6,406 nucleotides of DNA, from contig CAZKYP010000184.1 of assembly GCA_964556885.1 (NCBI GenBank), positions 1-6,406 on the forward strand, written 5' to 3'. Position 1 is the stretch's first letter; every line of letters starts with the position of its first letter. The stretch is from CAZKYP01 sp964556885. GTDB lineage: Bacteria; Planctomycetota; Phycisphaerae; Sedimentisphaerales; Anaerobacaceae. The notes under the pieces are model-generated. The model had not been told where the DNA came from. It saw only the letters and a program-made list of their open reading frames with translations, and made no database searches. Positions 1 through 5,145 of this stretch are shown here, piece after piece. A program made the position numbers and the translations under genes.

Positions 1-441
1 AAGTATTATCTCGATAAATATCTTTTCGAAACATGCCCTGATATTCTCAAGGCACTTGGTAAAGAGTTTGCTGAATATGTCACCGACGACGTGACAATGA
101 TAGCCGGCGCCGAGCTGGGAGGAGTCGCCCTTGCGGCTGCGACGGCGATGGAGACCGGTAAAAACTGGATTATCGTTCGAAACAGTAAAAAAGGCTACGG
201 CACAGGAAAACTTATCGAGGGTGTTCTTAAAAAAGGCGATGTTGTACTGCTTGTCGAAGATATAGCCACTACCGGCGGACAGGTCCTCGAAGCGGCCAAA
301 GTCATCACCGATGCAGGTGCAAAGGTCAAGGAAATCGTAAGTGTGATCGACCGCAGGCAGGGCGCCGAAGAAAATATCACACAGGCCGGCTACAAATTCG
401 AAAGCATCCTGACTAAAGACGACCTCGGTATAAAAGATTAA
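1..441 (+). CDS. pyrE: Orotate phosphoribosyltransferase, C-terminal part (5' end outside window)
   Basis: This reading frame is open to the left edge and gives the last 146 residues of a cytoplasmic type I phosphoribosyltransferase. The enzyme joins orotate to PRPP to form OMP in pyrimidine synthesis. What shows this: a YLDKYLFE segment at residues 3-10 of the fragment, typical of PyrE substrate contacts; AGAELGG at 35-41; a basic flexible catalytic loop RNSKKGYGTGK at 60-70; and the PRPP-binding signature VVLLVEDIATTGG at 81-93 with its acidic pair ED. About 45-60 N-terminal residues should lie upstream of the window. An internal ATG at 91 is not the start, because conserved PyrE sequence precedes it in frame. 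The gene converges on the serine hydrolase with only 27 bases between the stops. Another PRTase is possible but fits the N-terminal motif less well. Confidence 0.93.
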   Translation, partial: KYYLDKYLFETCPDILKALGKEFAEYVTDDVTMIAGAELGGVALAAATAMETGKNWIIVRNSKKGYGTGKLIEGVLKKGDVVLLVEDIATTGGQVLEAAKVITDAGAKVKEIVSVIDRRQGAEENITQAGYKFESILTKDDLGIKD

Positions 442-451
442 TCCAATTCGA

Positions 452-469
452 ACTGAATGTCAGTCTTTT
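452..469 (+). terminator. Weak hairpin plus short T run after pyrE
   Basis: A 5-bp stem ACTGA/TCAGT (452-456 with 460-464) has a 3-base loop and is followed by CTTTT. It sits in the 27-base gap between the pyrE stop and the convergent hydrolase stop. The stem is short and AT-rich, so this is only a possible terminator; transcripts from both sides may overlap here. Confidence 0.25.
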
Positions 470-2199
470 CATTTCCCGGGAGGTTTGATAAAGGGAAGCT
501 GCGGGCCGGGCAGGTAATGTTTAGAATCTAATATCGGGCGTGAAACTGGAGGTTCATGCCATTCGAAAATTCTGCCTCTTCCGCGTCCTGTCGGAATACC
601 TGCTATGTATTGAGCCACAAAACTTCTTGTCCGGAAATATTCAGTCACACCGTCTTCGTCACGAATGAAGGTCACCTGTAACGGATATACCTCGAAACCT
701 GAAACTCCATAGATATAGAGGATAAAATTGTTTCGGGTTGACGGAACAAGCTCGCTGTCATACTCCAGTCCAAATTCTTGAAACAACGGGAATTCCACTG
801 TAAGCTGGTTGGAATTATTTCTGACAAATATGTCACCGGCGCTAAATTGATCATAATACTGGCCGGTGTAGCTTGCATAATCAGATGCTGTCATGGAAAA
901 GTCCGGCCACGATACTGGTGTTGGCATTGTGCACAATGTGGTCAGGGCTACCGTAAAACTTGTACTAAGATGCGAATAGCCGGCATTTGTGAGTGCAACG
1001 AAACCGAAGTCAAGATCCGGAACATAGTAAATGTCAGCGGAAAAACCGGGCACATCTCCGCCATGTGAGATAATACGCATCGAATAAAAATTTGAAGCCG
1101 TCGGGTGGTAAAAACCTCCATCCTGTACCAGCAAACCATACCCATAGCTAAGCAAATTTAGGAACCATTCCGTGTCCATCTGCGGCTCCTGCATAGCCGT
1201 TTGTAACCCATCCGCCAGCACATCGGGTTGGCCTGCCCGAATGAACTTCACTAATTGTGCCAAATCAAGTACATTTGAGAACGCCAGTCCTGCCGGTCTT
1301 GCCCAGCCATTATCGTAGGAATTCGGCTCATAAATTATATATCCACCTGTTTCCCCATTCGGGACGCTGCCGCAGGCAAAGTCGCCGTCCTCGATTACCT
1401 GTTCAGGCAGAAAGTAAGTACGCATCATTCCAAGTGGTTCGAAGACGTTTTCCTGCATGTATTGACGATAGTAAGTACCACTTACAGACTCAATCACCCA
1501 GCCGGCAAGCATATAACCCGGATTGGTATAATTGAACATTCGTCCCGGAGGGGCCATTAGATAGGCATAGGGCGTCTCATTGTATGGGCCGCTGAAGAAT
1601 CGCGAAAGGGCATCGTCATCTTTGAATCCAGGCGTATCTATTGCAAAGTAATCAGCAATGGCAGAAGTATGAGTCAGGAGATTCCAAACCGTTATACTCG
1701 GAGCCCAGCTTGCGTCATAACTGAACGAAAAATCCGGAAGATAATCAGTAATAGGTGCGTTTACATCTACCAATTCCTGTTCTACAAGCTGAAGAAGCCC
1801 GATAGCAGTCAAAGATTTCGTTACGGACCCAATGCGAAACAGCGTTGTCGGCTGAACCGGCTCGTCTCGATACGGATGTTTGGAGCCGAATCCCGCAGCG
1901 AAAGTAACCTCGCCCGCCTCCACCACGGCAACAGCAGACCCGGGTATATTTAGATCCTTCATTTCCTGTTCAACAGCATTGATTAGTGGCAGAAACCTGC
2001 GCGTATCAGACTGCTCAGTGACAATACTTTTGAAACTGTCTGGGTTCCTAACAGAAACTAAACTGTCGTATACATCTAATGATTCATCACTTAACTTCGT
2101 CGGAACGCTGTCATAGGGCTGGTCGATTTGATATGCACAATATCCAATGACCGAAACACAAATGAAAATCAACGCAGCGGGCCATATAGTTTTGGACAT
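469..2199 (-). CDS. Exported serine hydrolase, class C beta-lactamase / penicillin-binding-protein-like family
   Basis: The 576-residue protein has an N-terminal hydrophobic segment (about 5-24) that should act as a signal peptide or membrane anchor. Cys21 lacks a proper lipobox, since Tyr precedes it. The catalytic fold spans about 75-425. The motifs are SVTK at 125-128 (nucleophile Ser125, general base Lys128), YTN at 224-226, and HGG at 379-381 in place of the KTG box. The family motif LLTHTSA is at 174-180, with Ala where Gly is usual. Members include D-alanyl-D-alanine carboxypeptidases, aminopeptidases, esterases and beta-lactamases; the substrate cannot be told from sequence. A beta-rich region at about 440-530 resembles the C-terminal barrel seen in many relatives, and a basic, proline-rich tail (about 535-576) follows. 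The ATG start is supported by AAAAGG upstream. The gene is monocistronic: pyrE converges on it and flgM diverges from it. Confidence 0.88.
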   Translation of the reverse strand: MSKTIWPAALIFICVSVIGYCAYQIDQPYDSVPTKLSDESLDVYDSLVSVRNPDSFKSIVTEQSDTRRFLPLINAVEQEMKDLNIPGSAVAVVEAGEVTFAAGFGSKHPYRDEPVQPTTLFRIGSVTKSLTAIGLLQLVEQELVDVNAPITDYLPDFSFSYDASWAPSITVWNLLTHTSAIADYFAIDTPGFKDDDALSRFFSGPYNETPYAYLMAPPGRMFNYTNPGYMLAGWVIESVSGTYYRQYMQENVFEPLGMMRTYFLPEQVIEDGDFACGSVPNGETGGYIIYEPNSYDNGWARPAGLAFSNVLDLAQLVKFIRAGQPDVLADGLQTAMQEPQMDTEWFLNLLSYGYGLLVQDGGFYHPTASNFYSMRIISHGGDVPGFSADIYYVPDLDFGFVALTNAGYSHLSTSFTVALTTLCTMPTPVSWPDFSMTASDYASYTGQYYDQFSAGDIFVRNNSNQLTVEFPLFQEFGLEYDSELVPSTRNNFILYIYGVSGFEVYPLQVTFIRDEDGVTEYFRTRSFVAQYIAGIPTGRGRGRIFEWHEPPVSRPILDSKHYLPGPQLPFIKPPGK

Positions 2200-2262
2200 T
2201 TGTTACTACCTTTTCAGAGTAAATAACTGAGCGTAAGTGGTTCCACCAATCTCAAAATACAT

Positions 2263-2291
2263 ATTATAACATTATACGCATGAACGAACAA
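2263..2291 (-). promoter_or_regulatory. Sigma-70-type promoter for the serine hydrolase
   Basis: Read on the minus strand there is TTGTTC (2291-2286), a 17-base spacer, then a perfect TATAAT (2268-2263). A second perfect TATAAT lies just upstream at 2276-2271, where a TTGAAG stands 19 bases before it. Transcription from the first pair would begin near 2256, giving a leader of about 57 bases. That leader contains GTGGAACCAC, a small dyad (about 2237-2246). Box matches and spacing are seen directly; activity is inferred. Confidence 0.5.
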
Positions 2292-2468
2292 TATCCTTCA
2301 ATTATTATGCGTCCTATAATTGCAGCTTTAACAACAACTTAACTGAACTTGCATTACCACCTTACTTTCACGAAAATCCCGACAATTACTATATGTAGTA
2401 TATTGCCTATTCTCCCGTAACATCCTATCCAAATCCTACCTGATGTTAAAACATATCTATATAAATGT

Positions 2469-2490
2469 GGATTTTCAGAACTGAAAAGCC
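2469..2490. repeat. Compact inverted repeat, operator-like dyad
   Basis: TTTTCAG (2472-2478) and CTGAAAA (2481-2487) are perfect inverted copies separated by AA. Beyond one A/G mismatch the symmetry continues with GG/CC (2469-2470 and 2489-2490). The short centre suits a dimeric-repressor site better than an RNA hairpin, although six pairs around a GAAC loop could form. It lies about 66 bases upstream of the sigma-28-like promoter. CTTTTCAG also occurs over the hydrolase ribosome site (2210-2217). Confidence 0.45.
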
Positions 2491-2555
2491 ATATTCTATC
2501 AAAATTCAATATAAATCCCTGTATTTTAAGAAGTTAAATAAATGGCAAACTTTTC

Positions 2556-2584
2556 TAAAGTTTTCTCTCCATAGTGGTCGATAC
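2556..2584 (+). promoter_or_regulatory. Candidate sigma-28 (FliA/SigD) promoter for flgM
   Basis: TAAAGTTT at 2556-2563 matches the sigma-28 -35 consensus completely. GTCGATAC at 2577-2584 matches six of eight positions of GCCGATAA. The spacer is 13 bases instead of the usual 11, which is the main weakness. Transcription would start near 2591, leaving a leader of about 120 bases that contains both downstream hairpins. Autogenous control of flgM by sigma-28 is known in enteric bacteria, so the position makes sense. Chance occurrence in AT-rich DNA cannot be excluded. Confidence 0.35.
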
Positions 2585-2606
2585 CAATATTGAAAGTTAG
2601 TTTTTG

Positions 2607-2629
2607 GCTTCAAAAAGGATTTTTGAGGC
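2607..2629 (+). repeat. Stem-loop in the flgM leader (upstream hairpin)
   Basis: GCTTCAAAAA (2607-2616) pairs with TTTTTGAGGC (2620-2629) across a GGA loop. This makes ten pairs including one T-G wobble. No T run follows directly, so it is not a classic terminator. It begins with the same TTGGCTT word (from 2605) that starts the second hairpin (from 2649). Confidence 0.5.
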
Positions 2630-2651
2630 ATACAACATATAGTGGTACTTG

Positions 2652-2690
2652 GCTTTAAGGTGAAAAATAAGGAAATTTTCACCTTAAAGC
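2652..2690 (+). repeat. Perfect 15-bp inverted repeat just upstream of flgM
   Basis: GCTTTAAGGTGAAAA (2652-2666) and TTTTCACCTTAAAGC (2676-2690) are perfect reverse complements around the 9-base loop ATAAGGAAA. The stem ends 10 bases before the flgM ribosome site (AAGG, 2701-2704) and 22 bases before the ATG. As RNA it would be a stable structure in the leader; as DNA it would be a long operator-like dyad. It is not followed by T residues, which argues against a terminator. The loop itself contains an AAGGA word resembling a ribosome site. Confidence 0.65.
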
Positions 2691-2712
2691 AGAATACACG
2701 AAGGTAGCTTGA

Positions 2713-2994
2713 ATGCAAAAATTTGATTTTAACAACCGTTTTGAAAACAAATCTCGTCAGATTAATTCGAATGACGAAAATCTTACTCCAGACGAAGATT
2801 TTATTATGGAGAAGATTCTTGAAAATCTTAATACGACACCTATTGGACAAGTTTTAAATAAAATTGCATCACTGCCGGAAGTCCGCAAGGAAAAAGTTCT
2901 TGATGTACGCCGACAGATTAGTGAAGGTAAATACGAACTAAATGAGCGTTTGGATGTTGCTCTCGACAGGGTTCTTGAGGAACTAACTACATAA
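2713..2994 (+). CDS. flgM: FlgM-like anti-sigma-28 factor
   Basis: A 93-residue cytoplasmic protein without signal peptide or membrane segment. The N-terminal half (1-40) is polar and rich in Asn, Asp, Glu and Lys, probably disordered as in known FlgM. The conserved C-terminal helical region is at 51-91. It shows the family pattern VRKEKV at 57-62, then LDVRRQI at 63-69 and the turn GKY at 72-74, before a last amphipathic helix with paired acidic residues. FlgM binds sigma-28 (FliA/SigD) and holds back late flagellar genes until the hook is finished. AAGG at 2701-2704 stands 8 bases before the ATG and supports the start. No other flagellar gene is present, so the partner cannot be confirmed from context. 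The gene is AT-rich and follows an unusually structured leader. It converges on spoVG. Confidence 0.75.
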   Translation: MQKFDFNNRFENKSRQINSNDENLTPDEDFIMEKILENLNTTPIGQVLNKIASLPEVRKEKVLDVRRQISEGKYELNERLDVALDRVLEELTT

Positions 2995-3012
2995 TATCAC
3001 ATATCGGTACCA

Positions 3013-3047
3013 ACCAATAATCGATCAATATTCACAGACCGATTGGT
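3013..3047. repeat. Imperfect hairpin between flgM and spoVG
   Basis: ACCAA (3013-3017) plus TCG (3021-3023) can pair with CGA (3040-3042) plus TTGGT (3043-3047), leaving TAA as a bulge and a 16-base loop. It starts 18 bases after the flgM stop and is followed by AAAATAACC, not a T run. A role in ending or stabilising the flgM transcript is possible but weakly supported. Confidence 0.25.
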
Positions 3048-3088
3048 AAAATAACCGCGCCAAATATTTTTCTTAATATTCTTTTGTT

Positions 3089-3114
3089 ACAGTTTTTTAT
3101 CAAGTGACTGTTTT
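3089..3114 (+). terminator. Possible weak terminator in the flgM-spoVG convergent gap
   Basis: ACAGT (3089-3093) and ACTGT (3107-3111) are inverted copies around a 13-base loop, followed by TTT and then GCTTT. Only five pairs form, so confidence is low. It is the best T-followed dyad on the plus strand after flgM. The minus-strand reading has no T run after the stem, so I do not assign it to spoVG. Confidence 0.22.
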
Positions 3115-3117
3115 GCT

Positions 3118-3558
3118 TTAAGAGACAATTTCAGGAACTTCATCATCCGGCTCATCCATTTCAACCGGCTTATAACCCGGCATCCTTGACTTCTCCAGTT
3201 CCGTTTTGAAAGCGGTTATAACCTTTTCCTGAATTCTCCTGCGACAATCGGCATTGATAGGATGGGCGATATCCGCATGCAGCTTCATTCTGCCCTTAAA
3301 ATCCTTCTTTGCCCGGTTATCATGGAGAGAAGATCCGCAGTTGTTGCAATACTTGGCCCTGAGATGGTTTTTACCTCCGCACTTTTCACAATGATCGCTC
3401 ATTTTTCTCGAAGGCATAGCTACGAAATAACCGTTCGAGCCTTCGATGATTTTGATATCACGAACCACAAATTCATTGTCCATCGTAATTGAGCAAAAAG
3501 CTTTTAACCTGTCGTCTTTGTTATTAATAAGTTTGACTCTCACCTCGCTGATTTTCAT
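3118..3558 (-). CDS. spoVG: SpoVG family regulator with an inserted zinc ribbon
   Basis: The 146-residue protein has the SpoVG core. The N-terminal strands (MKISEVRVKL, then FCSITMDNEFVVRDIKIIEG at 21-40) lead to NGYFVAMPSRK at 42-52. The conserved DIAHPIN box is at 96-102, followed by a C-terminal helix. SpoVG proteins bind DNA or RNA and act as global regulators; the Bacillus protein affects septation and sporulation genes. The unusual part is residues 57-74, a CxxC-x10-CxxC zinc ribbon (Cys57, 60, 71, 74). It is placed in the short turn where ordinary SpoVG runs straight from SRK to DIAHPI. The tail (about 131-146) is acidic. The ATG is supported by GAGG 8 bases upstream. The gene starts 24 bases after ispE ends, so the two are probably co-transcribed. 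No spore genes are present, so the name reflects family, not role. Confidence 0.9.
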   Translation of the reverse strand: MKISEVRVKLINNKDDRLKAFCSITMDNEFVVRDIKIIEGSNGYFVAMPSRKMSDHCEKCGGKNHLRAKYCNNCGSSLHDNRAKKDFKGRMKLHADIAHPINADCRRRIQEKVITAFKTELEKSRMPGYKPVEMDEPDDEVPEIVS

Positions 3559-3582
3559 TTTTTTTGCCTCGCTTAAAAAAGT

Positions 3583-4485
3583 TTACCATCTAATGTTACT
3601 CACGATAATGCTTTTGCAGTCGATATTTTCCTCAATTATGCACTTATAATGCCTGGCTTTTTCCTCATCATTGTTTTCAATGATACAGAACATCGCTGAA
3701 CCACTACCGCTCAAACAACAAGGCTTTATGCCTAAAGATTCAACACTTCTTTTTAACTCGGCAAGACTTGTTACCAAGTCGAAACAGCTTTTTTCCAACA
3801 TATTTGCGCACATTTTCGACGCTAAATCAATCCTGTTTTTTCTTATATACCCGTTTATCTGCGAACTGAGCTTCTCGTAAAGGTCCTGATTATGCCTGTA
3901 ATTGCCGTAAACCATTTTAGTAGAGACACTTACGTTCGGAAGTAAAAGAAGAGTTAAAAAATCATAATTTTCTTCTATTTTTTTCACTTTTTCACCTCTG
4001 CCCCTACACAAAGCCAGCGGACCATTTAAAAAGAACGCCACATCGCTTCCCAGCTTTGCCGCCATTGTCGTGAGGACCTCGTGACACAGACTTGTTCGAA
4101 AGAACTCATTAAGTCCTATTAAAGCGGCCGCCGCATCGCTGCTCGCCGAGCCGAGACCTGAGCCTGCGGGTATATTCTTATTCAAAGTAATGCTTAAATC
4201 TGCCTGTATACAACAATGACCAAGAAACAATTTTGCGGCCCGATAAACAAGATTATCCCGGCCGTCCGGCGCCCATTGCGGTCCTTTGCAGATAAGTTCG
4301 ATGCCGGTCGTGCAACCTTTCTGAATGAGCAACTCATCAAAGAAATTCACCTTGGCCATTATCGTCTCTAACTCGTGGAAACCGTCGGGACGCCTGCCGG
4401 CTATTAACAGTGACAGGTTGATTTTGGCCGGCGCAAGCACCGATAATCCATTCTCAATTGTGGTGATTTGTTCTCTTTCTATCAT
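3583..4485 (-). CDS. ispE: 4-diphosphocytidyl-2-C-methyl-D-erythritol kinase (IspE)
   Basis: A 300-residue cytoplasmic GHMP-family kinase that phosphorylates CDP-methylerythritol with ATP in the MEP route to isoprenoids. All three family motifs are present. Motif 1 is APAKINLSL at 18-26 with the substrate-site Lys21, followed by RRPDGFHELET. The glycine-rich ATP loop PAGSGLGSASSDAAAAL is at 106-122. Motif 3 is CLSGSGSAMF at 257-266. GSDVAFF at 146-152 carries the expected catalytic Asp148. Length is slightly above the roughly 283 residues of the E. coli enzyme. No clear Shine-Dalgarno precedes the ATG at 4485; a GTG at codon 16 is the only close alternative and would leave a very short lead into motif 1. 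It heads the likely ispE-spoVG unit and has a good promoter immediately upstream. Confidence 0.95.
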   Translation of the reverse strand: MIEREQITTIENGLSVLAPAKINLSLLIAGRRPDGFHELETIMAKVNFFDELLIQKGCTTGIELICKGPQWAPDGRDNLVYRAAKLFLGHCCIQADLSITLNKNIPAGSGLGSASSDAAAALIGLNEFFRTSLCHEVLTTMAAKLGSDVAFFLNGPLALCRGRGEKVKKIEENYDFLTLLLLPNVSVSTKMVYGNYRHNQDLYEKLSSQINGYIRKNRIDLASKMCANMLEKSCFDLVTSLAELKRSVESLGIKPCCLSGSGSAMFCIIENNDEEKARHYKCIIEENIDCKSIIVSNIRW

Positions 4486-4511
4486 AGCTAATTACGATTA
4501 AGTCCAACTGC

Positions 4512-4540
4512 ATTATCTTGTTAAACATTCATAACATCAA
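4512..4540 (-). promoter_or_regulatory. Sigma-70-type promoter for ispE-spoVG
   Basis: On the minus strand, TTGATG (4540-4535; four of six -35 bases) is followed by a 17-base spacer and GATAAT (4517-4512; five of six -10 bases). Transcription would start near 4505, leaving an untranslated leader of only about 20 bases without a clear ribosome site. Spacing and location just before ispE support it. Confidence 0.5.
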
Positions 4541-4596
4541 ATAAAGGCTTTTATGCATATTTTATGATATTGAAGATGTTATTTTTAGCAAATATT

Positions 4597-4624
4597 TTGC
4601 CGCCGGAAATTTATTTCTTATATT
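4597..4624 (+). promoter_or_regulatory. Candidate promoter for the small membrane-protein gene
   Basis: TTGCCG (4597-4602) is followed by a 16-base spacer and TATATT (4619-4624). Transcription would begin near 4631, just before the GGAGG ribosome site at 4633-4637. An alternative pair, TTGAAG (4570-4575), 17 bases, TATTTT (4593-4598), lies further upstream. Both are moderate matches in AT-rich DNA. Confidence 0.35.
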
Positions 4625-4645
4625 TTCACTATGGAGGTGCGGTCT

Positions 4646-5098
4646 ATGAACGTAAAAAGCAAATTCAGCATTATCACCATATTGCTGGCCACAATCGCCG
4701 GCATATCGCTCACATGTTATGGAATTTCTGCAATAGCCGATAAATATGTTTGGGCCAACCATAAGCTTAAAATCTACGAAGAGTCGGTCCAGGGCTGGGA
4801 GGCCTGTCGACAGATGAAACCCGAGTTTTACAGCGCCAACACCGAGGCTATCAGCTCCTGTCTTGAAAATTACCATCAGGCTCAACAGAACTTCTGGGTC
4901 AAATTACCAAAAAGTCACCTGGCGATTATTTATGTCCTGGTAGGTCTGGCAGGTGCTATCGGCGGCTACACGATTACATGGACTATCATCTGGTTTTGCG
5001 GCTATGCCGTTTACGATTCGGTCAAATGGTGCATACTTGGCCTGCATACACATACAACCCGACAGGTTAAAAGTCTGCATTATCAGCATCATAACTGA
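4646..5098 (+). CDS. Small two-pass membrane protein, function unknown
   Basis: I do not recognise a family. The 150-residue product has two hydrophobic stretches, about 7-31 and 91-123. The second starts with a glycine-rich run (LVGLAGAIGG, 98-107) and is aromatic towards its end (WTIIWFCGY, 112-120). By the positive-inside pattern (Lys4, Lys6; Lys127, Arg139, Lys142) both ends are cytoplasmic. The loop at 32-90 then lies outside, with two cysteines (Cys54, Cys72) that could bond. The tail holds five histidines between 134 and 149 (HTH, then H and HH). The start at 4646 is chosen because GGAGG at 4633-4637 sits 8 bases before it. An in-frame ATG at 4631 overlaps that ribosome site and would leave itself without one. 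The gene diverges from ispE and ends at a strong hairpin, so it looks monocistronic. Confidence 0.78.
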   Translation: MNVKSKFSIITILLATIAGISLTCYGISAIADKYVWANHKLKIYEESVQGWEACRQMKPEFYSANTEAISSCLENYHQAQQNFWVKLPKSHLAIIYVLVGLAGAIGGYTITWTIIWFCGYAVYDSVKWCILGLHTHTTRQVKSLHYQHHN

Positions 5099-5123
5099 CC
5101 GGCATGATTTTAGAATCTGCCGG
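5099..5123 (+). terminator. Hairpin terminator directly after the membrane-protein gene
   Basis: CCGGCA (5099-5104) pairs with TGCCGG (5118-5123), and GATT (5106-5109) pairs with AATC (5114-5117). There is one bulged T (5105) and a TTAG loop. The ten-pair stem begins at the base after the stop codon. A T-rich tract (CTTTATCTTGTTG, from 5130) follows a 6-base interruption, so it is a good but not textbook intrinsic terminator. On the minus strand no T run follows, so its use for the convergent aldolase gene is doubtful. Confidence 0.5.
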
Positions 5124-5145
5124 CGGTGACTTTATCTTGTTGTGA

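Larger units (their letters stand above)
2200..2712. other. AT-rich divergent intergenic region between hydrolase and flgM
   Basis: This is a 513-base gap with no credible gene. It is visibly richer in A and T than the flanking coding sequence. The hydrolase promoter occupies its left end. Its right half carries three inverted repeats and a sigma-28-like promoter, each listed separately. I see nothing identifiable between about 2292 and 2468. The one long minus-strand frame across its right part has no ribosome site and low-complexity composition, and runs antisense into flgM. Confidence 0.7.

Noticed and set aside
2130..2199. Lipoprotein signal on the serine hydrolase (Cys21)
   Set aside because: Tyr precedes the cysteine, so the lipobox rule for a small residue at that place is not met; an ordinary signal peptide or anchor is more likely.
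2652..2690. 15-bp inverted repeat read as an intrinsic terminator
   Set aside because: No T run follows on either strand as required, and it lies inside the leader just before a ribosome site.
2506..2850. 114-codon minus-strand frame across the flgM leader and 5' half of flgM
   Set aside because: It has no ribosome site, a composition dominated by Phe, Lys and Leu as expected of AT-rich noise, and overlaps the recognisable flgM frame on the other strand.
4631..4645. ATG at 4631 as start of the membrane protein
   Set aside because: This ATG overlaps the GGAGG that serves the ATG at 4646 and has no ribosome site of its own.
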